Source: an uncultured Alistipes sp. (GTDB taxonomy: Bacteria; Bacteroidota; Bacteroidia; Bacteroidales; Rikenellaceae). Taken from it: a stretch of 64,000 bases of DNA. How positions within the stretch are numbered: position 1 is the first letter of the stretch; each line of letters begins with the position of its first letter. The position numbers and the translations under genes are program-made. The stretch is from NCBI GenBank assembly GCA_947364365.1, contig CANASP010000010.1:1-64000 (forward strand). Reading direction: 5' to 3'. The notes below the pieces were generated by a model. The model was not told the origin of the DNA, ran no database searches, and worked only from the letters and a program-made list of their open reading frames with translations. Positions 15,154-26,063 of the stretch are shown here, one piece after another.

Positions 15154-16356
15154 CTATTTTACCAGATTGTAGGTGTCGGTGGCGATCATCAGCTCCTCGT
15201 TGGTGGCGACCACGGCGACCTTGACCTTCGATGCGGGCGTCGAGAGGATCTTGTCCTCGCCGCGCACGCCCTTGTTGGCCGCCTTGTCGAACTCCACGCC
15301 CATGAACTCCAGCCCCGAGCAGACGTATTCGCGCATGTCGTCCGAGTTCTCGCCGACGCCGCCCGTGAAGACGATCAGGTCCAGACCGCCCATCTCGGCG
15401 GCGTACTGGCCCACGAACTTCTTGATGCGGCCGTAGTACATGTCGCGGGCGAGGATCGCGCGCTCGTTGCCCGCCTCGTAGGCGGCGTCGATGTCGCGCA
15501 TGTCGCTCGACAGGTCGGTCAGACCCTGCACGCCCGACTTCTTGTTCATCATCTCGTCCAGCTGGGCGAAGGTCATGCCCTCTTTCGCGCCGATGAAGGT
15601 GATGGCGCTGGCGTCGACCTGGCCGCAGCGCGTGCCCATCACCAGACCGTCGAGCGGCGAGAAGCCCATCGACGTGTCGTAGGACTTGCCGTTAAGCACG
15701 GCCGTCACCGAACCGCCGTTGCCGATGTGGCACGTTATGATCTTCGAGTTGTCGGGATCCACTCCGGCCAGCTCGGCGCCGGCGCGGGCCACGTACTTGT
15801 GGCTGGTTCCGTGGAAACCGTACTTGCGCACGCGGTATTTTTCGTAGTAGGCGTAGGGCAGGGCGAACATGTAGTTCTCGGCCGGGATGGTCTGGTGGAA
15901 CGAGGTGTCGAAGACGGTCACCTGCTTGACGCCGGGCAGTACCGTCTCGATCGCCTCGATACCCTGGAGGCTCGCGGGGTTGTGCAGCGGGGCGATCTGG
16001 CAGAGCGACGCGATCTTCTGCTTCACGTCGTCGTCCACGAGACAGCTCTGGGGGAAGAACTCGCCGCCGTGCGCCACGCGGTGACCCACGGCCTTCACCT
16101 CGTCGAGCGAGGCGATGACGCCGTGCGCGGGATCGGTCAGCGCCTCCATGACCAGGCTGATGCCGGTCGTGTGGTCGGGGATGGGCTGGCGGAGCTCGAA
16201 CTTCTCCTTGCCTACGGGCTTGTGCACCAGATCGCCTTCCGCGAGGCCGATACGCTCCACGATACCTTTTGCGAGCAGTTTGCTCGATGCGGTCTCCATG
16301 TCGATCACCTGGTATTTGATCGACGACGAGCCGCAATTGAGAACCAGAATTACCAT
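15154..16356 (-). CDS. ackA: Acetate kinase
   Basis: 400 residues, the normal length. MVILVLNCGSSSIKYQVID is the family's N-terminal signature (N-C/A-GSSS-K), followed by VGHRVAHGG, FDTSFHQTIP, RKYGFHGTSHKYV, ITCHIGNGGSVTAV and DTSMGFSPLDGLVMGTR (the second acetokinase signature), with VFTGGVGENS near the end. It interconverts acetyl phosphate and ADP with acetate and ATP. The frame is open for another 120 codons upstream, but that part overlaps crcB, so the ATG at 16356 is used. It lies 11 bp after crcB and 22 bp before ptb, in one operon. Confidence 0.96.
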   Translation of the reverse strand: MVILVLNCGSSSIKYQVIDMETASSKLLAKGIVERIGLAEGDLVHKPVGKEKFELRQPIPDHTTGISLVMEALTDPAHGVIASLDEVKAVGHRVAHGGEFFPQSCLVDDDVKQKIASLCQIAPLHNPASLQGIEAIETVLPGVKQVTVFDTSFHQTIPAENYMFALPYAYYEKYRVRKYGFHGTSHKYVARAGAELAGVDPDNSKIITCHIGNGGSVTAVLNGKSYDTSMGFSPLDGLVMGTRCGQVDASAITFIGAKEGMTFAQLDEMMNKKSGVQGLTDLSSDMRDIDAAYEAGNERAILARDMYYGRIKKFVGQYAAEMGGLDLIVFTGGVGENSDDMREYVCSGLEFMGVEFDKAANKGVRGEDKILSTPASKVKVAVVATNEELMIATDTYNLVK

Positions 16357-16367
16357 TTCTATATAGT

Positions 16368-16742
16368 TTAAATAGTTTTGAACAGTTGCCCGATCCGCAT
16401 GCCCAGCGCCGTGCACAGCAGACACACTCCGACACTCGCCGCGACATAGGCCGCCGCCGTGCCGTAGCTTCCCGCCCGGAGCAGTCTCACGGTGTCGGCC
16501 GAGAAGGTCGAGAAGGTGGTGAATCCGCCGCAGAAACCTACGACGAGCAGCCACAGCGCCGTCTGCGAGCGCAGCGTCGCGGCCAGCAGCCCGATGAGCA
16601 GCGATCCCGCGGCGTTCACGGCGAAGGTCCCGGCGGGAAATCCCCACAACGTCGCCCCGGCCAGTGCGATCCGGGCCAGCGCATGACGGGCCATGCTGCC
16701 CAATGCACCGCCGCATCCCACGGCCAGAAATTCACGAATCAT
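16368..16742 (-). CDS. crcB: Fluoride channel CrcB/FluC
   Basis: 124 residues with four membrane helices. The family's blocks are all here: GCGGALGSMARH near the N-terminus, WGFPAGTFAVNAAGSLLIG with the conserved Asn, and GFCGGFTTFSTFSAD with the TTFSTF phenylalanine box. These dual-topology dimers export fluoride. It is the first gene of an operon with ackA, ptb and buk. Fluoride inhibits acetate kinase and enolase, which may explain the link, though this is inference. No fluoride riboswitch precedes it: the -7 promoter element ends only four bases before the start. Confidence 0.93.
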   Translation of the reverse strand: MIREFLAVGCGGALGSMARHALARIALAGATLWGFPAGTFAVNAAGSLLIGLLAATLRSQTALWLLVVGFCGGFTTFSTFSADTVRLLRAGSYGTAAAYVAASVGVCLLCTALGMRIGQLFKTI

Positions 16743-16746
16743 AAGC

Positions 16747-16778
16747 TAAAGGTAGCAATTATTTCCGATCCGTGCAAA
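16747..16778 (-). promoter_or_regulatory. Promoter of the crcB-ackA-ptb-buk operon
   Basis: On the minus strand TTTG (16775-16778), 20 bp, then TACCTTTA (16747-16754), one base off TAnnTTTG. The crcB start is four bases further, so the mRNA is probably leaderless. Confidence 0.7.
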
Positions 16779-16850
16779 TTTCCTCGAAAATTGCGGCCGT
16801 TCCGTAACTTCGCCGCGGCCGGCCGATCGTCCCGTGCGGGTGTCGTGTCC

Positions 16851-17549
16851 CTACGCTTCGAGCTTGTAACCCACGCCCTTGACCGTCACGATGCGGCCGT
16901 CGCCGATCTTCTGCCGCAGCTTGCGGATGTGCACGTCGATCGTGCGGTCGCCGACCACCACCTCCGCACCCCAGACCCGGGCGTAGATCTCCTCGCGCGG
17001 GATGAGCTGCCCGGGCGATGCGGCGAGCAGTTCGAGCAGGGCGAACTCCTTGCGCGGAAGACGGATCTCGCGCCCGTCGCACCGTACCGTGTGGCGGGCG
17101 CTGTCGATCTCCAGCCCGCTCTTCGGGACGGTCTGCTGCGGGGTCTCCGCCGGGGCCTGCGGCGATTCGGGCTCGATCTCTATGCGCTTGAGCATGGCGC
17201 GTATGCGGCTCATCAGCAGCTTCATCTTGATCGGCTTAGTGATGTAGTCGTCGGCCCCCACGCCGAACCCCGTGAGCTGCTGCTCCTCCTCGCCCAGCGC
17301 CGAGAGGAAGACCACCATCGTGTCGCGCAGCCGCTCGTCGCGCCGGATCGCGCGGCAGGTCTCCGCTCCGTCCATCACGGGCATCATGCGGTCGAGCAGG
17401 ATCAGGTGGGGGCGGCACTCGGCGGCCCGGCGCAGCGCTTCGGCGCCGTTCTGGGCGGTGAATACTTCGTAACCCTCTTTGGTGAGGTTGTAGCCGACGA
17501 ATTCGAGGATGTCGACCTCGTCGTCGACCAGCAGAATGCGGTGTTTCAT
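16851..17549 (-). CDS. OmpR/PhoB-family response regulator (orphan)
   Basis: 232 residues. The receiver domain (1-120) has the acidic pair in ILLVDDEVD, the phosphoacceptor Asp in LILLDRMMPVMDG near residue 53, and the conserved Lys in DDYITKPIKMK. The winged-helix DNA-binding domain (about 140-232) has FALLELLAASPGQLIPREEI and VVGDRTIDVHIRKLRQKIGD, then IVTVKGVGYKLE. Residues 125-145 are a variable linker. No histidine kinase gene is within the window, so its signal is unknown; the sequence is PhoB-like. The ATG at 17549 is used because the 25 codons upstream do not look like this family. The gene stops 97 bp before the crcB operon promoter region. Confidence 0.9.
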   Translation of the reverse strand: MKHRILLVDDEVDILEFVGYNLTKEGYEVFTAQNGAEALRRAAECRPHLILLDRMMPVMDGAETCRAIRRDERLRDTMVVFLSALGEEEQQLTGFGVGADDYITKPIKMKLLMSRIRAMLKRIEIEPESPQAPAETPQQTVPKSGLEIDSARHTVRCDGREIRLPRKEFALLELLAASPGQLIPREEIYARVWGAEVVVGDRTIDVHIRKLRQKIGDGRIVTVKGVGYKLEA

Positions 17550-17677
17550 GGCAGCGGTTCGGGGTTGGCTGTGCTTCGGTTGGGGTCCGCGGCGACGGCT
17601 TGCGGGCGGCGGGCCGCGAATCACCGCGAAGATAGCAAATTTCCGCTGAAAACGTTCGGCGGGCCGGGAAAAATGGT

Positions 17678-17685
17678 TATATTTG
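17678..17685 (+). promoter_or_regulatory. Promoter -7 element for the DUF349 gene
   Basis: TATATTTG matches TAnnTTTG; the ATG is 50 bp further on. No clear -33 element. Confidence 0.6.
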
Positions 17686-17734
17686 CGGGATTTATAACCT
17701 TTCGCGCGAGCGGAAGGGCAAATTATCGACTGCG

Positions 17735-19843
17735 ATGGCTACTGAAAAACCGACACTTTCCGCTCCCGAGGAGCTTGTCAGCACCCCTGCTGAAGATGCG
17801 AACCCGATGACCGATGCGACCCTTGTCGCCGTCGATCCCTCCGCTGCCGCTGCGCCCGCTGCACCCGCGGCCTGTGCGGCCGATCCGGCCGAAACGCCGG
17901 CGGCACCCCGTGCCCGGCGTGTCCGAATCCGTCCCGACGCCGAGATGGTAGCCGGTTCGGAGGAGTTCTCCGACGTCGAGGAGGACGAGACGGCCGGCCC
18001 CGGGGTCGACTTCTCCGACGAGGAGGCGGCGCTGGCTGCCCGGGATGCGGATCTCGAGATCGAGGGCGAGACGGCCGAGGAGGCGGCAGCCGAGGAGCTG
18101 GCCGGTGCCGTCGCGGGGGGCGAGGAGCTCTTCGCCGGCAAGAGCAAGGAGGAGCTTCTCGCGCTGTTCGAGCGGCTGCTCTCGGAGCGCCCCGTGCAGT
18201 CGATCCGCCGCGATGTCGAGCAGCTCAAGATCGCCTTCTACCGCCTCCGCCGCGCCGAGGTCGAGGCGGCGCGACGGGCCTTCGTCGAGCAGGGCGGCGA
18301 CGAGGCGGCCTTCGCCCCCGCGGTCGATGGCGCCGAGGTACGTCTCAAGGAACTTTTCAAGGAATACCGCCTTCGCCGCGACGCGTTCATCGCCAACCTC
18401 GAGGCCGAGAAGGAGGCCAACCTGCGGACCAAGCTCGCCATCATCGAGGAGCTCAAGGAGTTGATCGGCTCCGACGAGACGCTCAACCATACCTTCACCA
18501 AATTCCGCGAGTTGCAGCAGCGCTGGAAGGAGACGGGCGTCGTGCCCCAGCAACATGTCAAGGATGTGTGGGAGACCTATAACCTCCATGTCGAGAACTT
18601 TTACGGCTTCATCAAGATCAACAAGGAGCTGCGCGACCTCGACCTGAAGAAGAACTACGAGCTCAAGGTGGGCTTCTGCGAGGCTGCCGAGGCGCTGGCC
18701 GCCGAGCCTTCGGTGGTCGAGGCGTTCCACAAGTTGCAGAAGCTCCACGACGAGTGGCGCGAGACGGGTCCCGTGGCCAACGAATACAAGGAGGCGCTCT
18801 GGGAGCGTTTCAAGGCGGCGTCGGCCCGCATCAACCGTCAGCATCAGGAACATTTCGAGGCGCTGAAGGCCGAGCAGACGAAGAACCTCGCGCTGAAGAG
18901 CGAACTGTGCGCCGCGGCCGAGGAGCTCACGGCTCAGCCGCTCACCACGCGCCGCGAGTGGAACCGCTCCAGCGACCGCCTGCTCGAGATCCAGAAGACG
19001 TGGAAGACCATCGGCTTCGCTCCGAAGAAGGACAACAACCGCATCTACGAGCGTTTCCGCACGGCATGCGACCGTTTCTTCGAGGCCAAGCGCCGCTTCT
19101 ATGCGTCGCTCAAGAGCGAGATGGAGCACAACCTGGCGCTGAAAACCGAGCTTTGCGAGGCGGCCGAGGCGCTCGCCGGCAGCGAGGAGTGGAAGAAAAC
19201 CACCGACGAGCTGATCGCCCTGCAGGCCCGCTGGAAGCAGATCGGCCTGGTGTCGCGCCGTCATTCCGATGCCGTGTGGAAGCGTTTCCGCGCCGCCTGC
19301 GACCGCTTCTTCGAGCGCAAGAGCGCCCATTTCTCGTCGGTCGACGACGAGTACGGCCGCAACCTCGAATTGAAGCGCGCCCTGCTCGACGAGATGGCCG
19401 GCGCCGTGGAGCGCGTGCGCGAGGAGGGTTACGACGTCATCAAGGATTTCCAGCGCCGCTGGGGCGAGGTGGGTTTCGTGCCCATCAAGCAGAAGGAGGC
19501 GATCCAGAAAAAATACAAGGCGGCGGTCGACGCCCTGTTCGACGCCCTGCGCTCTTCGGAGCGCGACCGCTCGATGAACCGCTTCCGCGAGAAGGTCTCG
19601 GCGCTGAAGGGTGCCGGCGAGCGTCGCGTGCGCTCGGAGCGCGAACGGCTCTACAACAAGGTGCGGCAGCTCGAACAGGAGATCGCCCTGCTGGAGAACA
19701 ACATCGGCTTCTTCGCCCGTTCGAAGAACGCCGAGGCGCTGGTGGCCGACGTCCGCGCCAAGATCGACCGGGCTCGCGAGGAGATGCGCCAGCTCGTCGA
19801 GAAGGTGAAGATCCTCGACCGCGAGGCCAAGGAGGAGAAATAA
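17735..19843 (+). CDS. DUF349 repeat protein
   Basis: 702 residues. After an acidic, Ala/Pro-rich and probably disordered N-terminus (1-125), the protein is almost all helix. It carries five DUF349 units with a conserved R/D-x-W-x-x-x-G core: QQRWKETGVV, HDEWRETGPV, QKTWKTIGFA, QARWKQIGLV and QRRWGEVGFV, each followed by a WERFRxAxxRFF-like stretch, at about 65-75 residue spacing. The C-terminus (about 620-702) is a coiled coil. The family is widespread in Bacteroidota with unknown role; in actinobacteria and proteobacteria relatives bind nucleic acid. It lies 78 bp upstream of pyrG on the same strand. Confidence 0.85.
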   Translation: MATEKPTLSAPEELVSTPAEDANPMTDATLVAVDPSAAAAPAAPAACAADPAETPAAPRARRVRIRPDAEMVAGSEEFSDVEEDETAGPGVDFSDEEAALAARDADLEIEGETAEEAAAEELAGAVAGGEELFAGKSKEELLALFERLLSERPVQSIRRDVEQLKIAFYRLRRAEVEAARRAFVEQGGDEAAFAPAVDGAEVRLKELFKEYRLRRDAFIANLEAEKEANLRTKLAIIEELKELIGSDETLNHTFTKFRELQQRWKETGVVPQQHVKDVWETYNLHVENFYGFIKINKELRDLDLKKNYELKVGFCEAAEALAAEPSVVEAFHKLQKLHDEWRETGPVANEYKEALWERFKAASARINRQHQEHFEALKAEQTKNLALKSELCAAAEELTAQPLTTRREWNRSSDRLLEIQKTWKTIGFAPKKDNNRIYERFRTACDRFFEAKRRFYASLKSEMEHNLALKTELCEAAEALAGSEEWKKTTDELIALQARWKQIGLVSRRHSDAVWKRFRAACDRFFERKSAHFSSVDDEYGRNLELKRALLDEMAGAVERVREEGYDVIKDFQRRWGEVGFVPIKQKEAIQKKYKAAVDALFDALRSSERDRSMNRFREKVSALKGAGERRVRSERERLYNKVRQLEQEIALLENNIGFFARSKNAEALVADVRAKIDRAREEMRQLVEKVKILDREAKEEK

Positions 19844-19921
19844 CATCGCTGCGCTGCGACCGCCGGCCCCGTGTCGGCGGCCGCGGTGCGTTTGTATACG
19901 AATAGATAATCCGATACGATA

Positions 19922-21544
<1,623 letters not shown>

Positions 21545-21571
21545 TCATATCAAGGAACCGAAATTTAATAG

Positions 21572-23506
21572 ATGGATAAGAAATCGATTGCAGGCATCGC
21601 CCTCGTGGCGGTGCTTTTCCTGGGCTTCGCCTACTTCAACAGCCGCGAGCAGCAGCGTTACGAACGGGAGGTCGCCGAGTGGCGTGCCTACCAGGACTCG
21701 CTGGCCGCCGCCGCAGCGCCCGCGCTTCCGCAGGCCGGGGACATTGCCGCCGGAGAGCTTCCCGATTCGGTGGCGCAGGCCGCCGAGCGCACGTCGCGCG
21801 TGGCGACGCTGGGCGAGTGGCTCGCCGCCGCCAGCGAGGGCGACCCTGAAACCATTGCGGTGGAGAACGATGTGATGCGGGTGCGCTTCTCGACGCAGGG
21901 CGGCCGCATCGTCGGCGTGACGCTCAAGGATTATACGCGCTACGCACCCCGCGGCCGGCGCGGCGAGGCCGTCGAGCTGATGGATCCCGCTTCGGCGCAG
22001 TTCGCCCTCGACTTCTACCTCAAACACGGGACGCGCAGCGTTCCGGTCCATACCGCCGACTACCTTTTCACGGCCGATCCCGTGCGCACGACGGCCGACG
22101 GGGCGCAGCTCGTGTCGTTCCGTCTGCCGGTGGCCGACGGGGCGCAGCTCGTCTACGAATACCGTCTTTACAAGGGTGCGGCGCCCGAGCGCGACTACCT
22201 GGTCGACTTCCGCGTGCGCATGGAGGGTATGGAGGCCGTGATGGCCGGCCAGTCGTCGCTCCGGATCGACTGGGCCAATACGACCTACCAGAACGAAAAG
22301 GGTTTCAAGAACGAGAACATGTATACCACGCTCGCTTACCGCCTTCCGGGCGAGAGCTCGATCGAGGAGTTGGGCATGAGCGAGGATACGCGTTCCAAGG
22401 CGCTGGGCAAGGCCGCCGACTGGGTCGCCTTCAAGCAGCAGTTCTTCTCGGCGGCCCTCATCGCGCCCGGGAGCTTCTCCGACGCCGATCTTTCGTTCGA
22501 GACCTTCCAGCCCGGTTCGGGGTATGTGAAGCGTTTCCATGCCCAGCTGACCGTGCCCTATGCGCCGCAGACCGAGGCCTATGATTTCGCCTTCTATTTC
22601 GGCCCCAACAAATACTCGATCCTCAAAAAGGTATCGGTGGGCGAGGTCGGAGAGGAGCTGGCGCTCGAGCGGTTGATTCCGCTGGGGTGGGGGATCTTCG
22701 GCTGGATCAACCGCTGGTGCGTGATCCCGGTCTTCGATCTGCTGCGCAACTCCGTCGGCAGCTTCGGCATCATCATCCTGATTCTCGCCGTGCTGATCCG
22801 TCTGGTCATCTCGCCGCTCACCTACAAGAGCTACGTCTCGATGGCCAAGATGCGTCTGGTGAAACCCGAGATCGACGAACTGACCAAGAAGTATCCCCGA
22901 CAGGAGGATGCCATGAAGCGCCAGCAGGCCACCATGGAGCTCTACCGCAAGGCGGGAATCAACCCCATGGGCGGCTGTATCCCGATGCTCATCCAGTTCC
23001 CGATCCTGATCGCCATGTTCCGCTTCTTCCCCGCAGCGATCGAGTTGCGCGACCAGGCCTTCCTCTGGGCCGACGATCTGTCGTCCTACGACAGCATCCT
23101 TGACCTGCCCTTCTCGATCCCCTTCTACGGCGATCATGTCTCGTTGTTCGCTTTGCTCATGGCGCTTTCGACCTTCGCCTTCTCCTACATCAACTACCAG
23201 CAGACGGCGTCGTCGCAGCCCCAGATGGCCGGCATGAAGTTCATGATGGTCTACCTGATGCCGGCCATGCTGCTCCTATGGTTCAACAGCTATTCGAGCG
23301 GCCTTTGCTGGTACTACCTGCTCTCCAACTTGCTGACGATCGGCCAGACCTTCGTCATCCGCCGTATGGTCGACGATACGAAGATCCGTGCGATCATGGA
23401 GGCCAACGCCGCCCGCAAGTCCAAGGGCAAGAAGTCGAAGTTCCAGCAGCGCTACGAGGAGCTCATGCGCCAGCAGGAGGCGGCCCAGCGCGCGAAGCGC
23501 AAGTAG
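21572..23506 (+). CDS. yidC: Membrane protein insertase YidC
   Basis: 644 residues, the long Gram-negative form. A membrane anchor (residues about 5-21, IAGIALVAVLFLGFAYF) is followed by the large periplasmic domain (about 80-380) and the five-helix insertase core. The core shows PLTYKSYVSMAKMRLVKPEI, the cytoplasmic hairpin with PMGGCIPMLIQFPILIAMF, and the late helices GMKFMMVYLMPAMLLLWFN and WYYLLSNLLTIGQTFVI. The C-terminus is Lys/Arg-rich, as in ribosome-binding YidC tails. It inserts inner-membrane proteins alone or with SecYEG. It is transcribed with pyrG and ends at a strong terminator. Confidence 0.96.
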   Translation: MDKKSIAGIALVAVLFLGFAYFNSREQQRYEREVAEWRAYQDSLAAAAAPALPQAGDIAAGELPDSVAQAAERTSRVATLGEWLAAASEGDPETIAVENDVMRVRFSTQGGRIVGVTLKDYTRYAPRGRRGEAVELMDPASAQFALDFYLKHGTRSVPVHTADYLFTADPVRTTADGAQLVSFRLPVADGAQLVYEYRLYKGAAPERDYLVDFRVRMEGMEAVMAGQSSLRIDWANTTYQNEKGFKNENMYTTLAYRLPGESSIEELGMSEDTRSKALGKAADWVAFKQQFFSAALIAPGSFSDADLSFETFQPGSGYVKRFHAQLTVPYAPQTEAYDFAFYFGPNKYSILKKVSVGEVGEELALERLIPLGWGIFGWINRWCVIPVFDLLRNSVGSFGIIILILAVLIRLVISPLTYKSYVSMAKMRLVKPEIDELTKKYPRQEDAMKRQQATMELYRKAGINPMGGCIPMLIQFPILIAMFRFFPAAIELRDQAFLWADDLSSYDSILDLPFSIPFYGDHVSLFALLMALSTFAFSYINYQQTASSQPQMAGMKFMMVYLMPAMLLLWFNSYSSGLCWYYLLSNLLTIGQTFVIRRMVDDTKIRAIMEANAARKSKGKKSKFQQRYEELMRQQEAAQRAKRK

Positions 23507-23531
23507 CCGACGCGCAGCGGCAATACTTCCG

Positions 23532-23566
23532 AAAATCCCCCGCACGTTTCGTGCGGGGGATTTTTT
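23532..23566 (+). terminator. Terminator after yidC
   Basis: A 13-bp perfect stem (about 23533-23545 with 23551-23563) rich in G/C, followed by six T. Confidence 0.9.
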
Positions 23567-23639
23567 GTCGGGGTGGGGCGGGCCGTAGTGCGGCTCTTTC
23601 GGGAGCCGGCGGGCCGCACCTCCGGCTGCGAAGGTCAAC

Positions 23640-23800
23640 AACTCGCTATCGTTCGTGCCGTCCTTCGCAGGTTGCGGCCCGAAGTTGGCGAACAATCTCT
23701 CTTTTCGATAGAAACTTGCGGCCCATCGGGCCGCGCAGCCAACTTCGGCGGGGCTGCTCTTCTCGCGTAGGCTCGAAAAGCCCCTCCGCTGGCCGTGGAC
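23640..23800 (-). repeat. Dispersed intergenic repeat, copy 2
   Basis: Similar to copy 1 over about 170 bp in the same orientation. It includes the CTCGAAAAG...CCGCTGG end (about 23772-23792), the core at 23735-23758 and a terminal hairpin, here a different 7-bp stem (23718-23724 with 23728-23734). The 375-bp gap after yidC holds its terminator and this repeat, with no convincing gene. Confidence 0.7.
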
Positions 23801-23881
23801 TGCTGGACGCCCCTTACAGGCGGCAACGAAAAACGCGGGCCGTTGCCGGTCCGCGTATCTTTGCCGTATGTCGCCTCGCCG

Positions 23882-24727
23882 TTACCGTCGATCGAACCCT
23901 GCCGAGACGAACGTCAGCACGTCGGGCAGCGCCGTCTGCCAGTAACGCCAGTTGTGGCTGCCGTCGCGCATGCGGAATTCGAGCGGAATGGCATGCTTGC
24001 GCATCAGCGCGTAGAAACGGATGTTGCCCTCCCACAGGTAGTCGTCGTCGCCGCAGTCGACCCGCCAACGGACGCTGCGCAGCGCTTGGGCCTGCTCCTC
24101 GGTGAGATTTTCCAGGAGCCGGATCGGGCTCGTCGCATCGACCGAGGCGGCGAACTCCTGCTGTCGCAGCCGTCCGTCGTCGATCGTCATCAGCGCGCTG
24201 AGCGGACACGACGCCGCGAAGAGTTCGGGGTGTCGCTGGGCGTATGCCGTCGCACCTCCGCCGCCCATCGAGAGCCCCGCAATGGCCCGGTTGGGCTTGT
24301 CGCCCGCGATGCGGTAGTGGCGCTCCACGGCGGGCAGGAACTCCTCGAAGAAGAAGCGCTCGTAGGGCCATCCCGTCTGGTCGAAATAACCCATGTGGGG
24401 CCCCATGTTGTTGGCGTCGTCGCCCGAGGCGTCGGGCATCACGACGATCATCTCCACGGCGCGTCCTTCGGCAATGGCCTCGTCGACGATCTGCCGCATG
24501 TTGCCCTTGCGGCTCCACGCCGTGTGGTCGTCGCTGGCGCCGTGGAGCAGGTAGAGCACCGGATAGCGGCGCTCGCTGCGGTCGTATCCGTCGGGCAGGT
24601 AGACCGAGCACTGTTTTTCGCGCCCGAGCAGCGCGCTCTCCACGGTGAAGGTCTCCACGCGGCTCTGCGCCGCCGCGCTTGCGGCGCAGCATGCGGCGGC
24701 CGCCAGGATGAGCAGAAGTCGTTTCAT
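23882..24727 (-). CDS. Secreted alpha/beta-hydrolase esterase
   Basis: 281 residues with a signal peptide (cleavage after AAAQ or nearby). The alpha/beta hydrolase body shows YPVLYLLHGASDDHTAW (oxyanion strand), VVMPDA, and the nucleophile elbow IAGLSMGGGGA with the catalytic Ser. The probable His is in GSHNWRYW near the end, with the Asp in between. It belongs to the esterase D/feruloyl-esterase-like group common in carbohydrate-degrading Bacteroidota; the natural ester is unknown. It is monocistronic and no glycan-utilisation genes flank it. Confidence 0.85.
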   Translation of the reverse strand: MKRLLLILAAAACCAASAAAQSRVETFTVESALLGREKQCSVYLPDGYDRSERRYPVLYLLHGASDDHTAWSRKGNMRQIVDEAIAEGRAVEMIVVMPDASGDDANNMGPHMGYFDQTGWPYERFFFEEFLPAVERHYRIAGDKPNRAIAGLSMGGGGATAYAQRHPELFAASCPLSALMTIDDGRLRQQEFAASVDATSPIRLLENLTEEQAQALRSVRWRVDCGDDDYLWEGNIRFYALMRKHAIPLEFRMRDGSHNWRYWQTALPDVLTFVSAGFDRR

Positions 24728-24779
24728 ATTTATAATAGTTTAATGCTCCTTTTTCGGCCCGCGGGGGACGCATGCGGGC

Positions 24780-24852
24780 GGATGCGAGGGGCGCGGCCCT
24801 CCGCCGGGGATGGCTGCGGGCCGCCGCTCTTCAAGTCCCGAAGAGCGGCCGT
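24780..24852 (+). repeat. Dispersed intergenic repeat, copy 3
   Basis: Core at 24794-24823 and a perfect 10-bp hairpin (24824-24833 with 24841-24850, loop of 7). This is the copy closest to copy 1 in its core. It fills most of the gap between the esterase and RlmI-type genes. Confidence 0.75.
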
Positions 24853-24863
24853 TTTCGCAACCC

Positions 24864-26063
24864 TTATTCTACGTAAAGCACCAGCCCCTTGAGGTATTCG
24901 CCTTCGGGGTGGTAGATGTTGATCGGATGGTCGGCCGGCTGCGTGAGCTGGTGGAGGATGCGCACCTTGCGTCCGGCGATCGCCGCGGCGGAGAAGACCG
25001 TCGTGCGGAACAGCTCCTTCGACACGGCCTGCGAGCACGAGAAGGTGAAGAGGATGCCGCCCGGCCGGATCTGCGCCAGCGCGCGGGCGTTGAGCCGCTT
25101 GTAGCCCTGCATGGCGTTGCCCAGCACCTTGTGGTGTTTGGCGAAGGCCGGCGGGTCGAGGATGATCAGGTCGTAGCGGTCGCCGATGTCGCGCAGGTAC
25201 TCCACCGCGTCGGCAGCCACCTCGGTGTGGGCCGCTCCCTCGCCGAAGTTCAGCCGCATGTTCTCGGCCGCCAGCGCCACGGCCCGCTCCGACGAGTCGA
25301 CCGAGCAGACCTCCTTCGCGCCGCCCGAGAGGGCGTAGACCGAGAAGCCGCCCGTGTAGCAGAAGGTGTTGAGCACCGTCCGTCCCTTGGCGTAGCGCTT
25401 CACCAGCTCGCGGTTCTCGCGCTGGTCGAGGAAGAAGCCGGTCTTCTGCCCCTTCTCCCAGTTGACCAGAAAGCGCTCGCCGTTCTCCACGACGACCTGC
25501 GACGCATCGTCGGCCCGCCCCCACAGATAGCCGTCGACGGCGTTGAGCCCCGCCTTGAAGGGGACCGTCTGCGACGACTTGTCGTAGATGGCCGTGATGC
25601 GCCCGCCGTAGACCGCGCGGATCGCCGCGGCGATCTCCATGCGCGCGCGGTACATACCCACCGAGTGGCATTGCACGACGGCCGTCGTGCCGTAGATGTC
25701 GACCACCAGCCCCGGCAGCGAGTCGCCCTCGCCGTGGACGAGCCGGTAGCAGGTCGTCGCGGCGTTGTCGGTGAGCCCCAGCGTGCGCCGCACGTCGTGG
25801 GCGATCTCCAGACGCCGGTTCCACCACGCCTGGTCGATCTCCTCCTCGTCGAAGGTGAGTACCCGCACGGCGATCGAGCCGATCTGGTAGTGGCCGCGGG
25901 CGATGAATTCGCCCGTGTGGGTGTAGGCGTCGACTACGGCCCCTTCGGCGATGTCGGCCTCCTCCTCGGCGCGTATGTGATCGATGGCGCCCGAGAAGAT
26001 CCAGGGGTGACGGCGGCGGAGCGACTCCTCCTTGCCGCGTCGGAGGTAAATTTGCGGTGTCAT
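24864..26063 (-). CDS. Class I 23S rRNA methyltransferase, RlmI-like
   Basis: 399 residues. An N-terminal PUA-like domain (1-75, LRRGKEESLRRRHPWIF) precedes an RlmI central region and a Rossmann-fold methyltransferase. The SAM motif is NTFCYTGGFSVYALSGGAKE, the catalytic block is DLIILDPPAFAKHHK (DPPxF), and TFSCSQ carries the Cys. RlmI methylates C5 of a cytosine in 23S rRNA (position 1962 in E. coli); this exact site is assumed by family. The start at 26063 overlaps the upstream exonuclease stop by four bases (ATGA), indicating translational coupling; the longer open frame upstream is the exonuclease gene's shadow. Confidence 0.85.
   Translation of the reverse strand: MTPQIYLRRGKEESLRRRHPWIFSGAIDHIRAEEEADIAEGAVVDAYTHTGEFIARGHYQIGSIAVRVLTFDEEEIDQAWWNRRLEIAHDVRRTLGLTDNAATTCYRLVHGEGDSLPGLVVDIYGTTAVVQCHSVGMYRARMEIAAAIRAVYGGRITAIYDKSSQTVPFKAGLNAVDGYLWGRADDASQVVVENGERFLVNWEKGQKTGFFLDQRENRELVKRYAKGRTVLNTFCYTGGFSVYALSGGAKEVCSVDSSERAVALAAENMRLNFGEGAAHTEVAADAVEYLRDIGDRYDLIILDPPAFAKHHKVLGNAMQGYKRLNARALAQIRPGGILFTFSCSQAVSKELFRTTVFSAAAIAGRKVRILHQLTQPADHPINIYHPEGEYLKGLVLYVE

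Noticed and set aside
16743-16850. Fluoride riboswitch ahead of crcB
   Set aside because: The promoter -7 element ends four bases before the crcB start, leaving no room for a leader RNA, and no matching pseudoknot pattern is visible.
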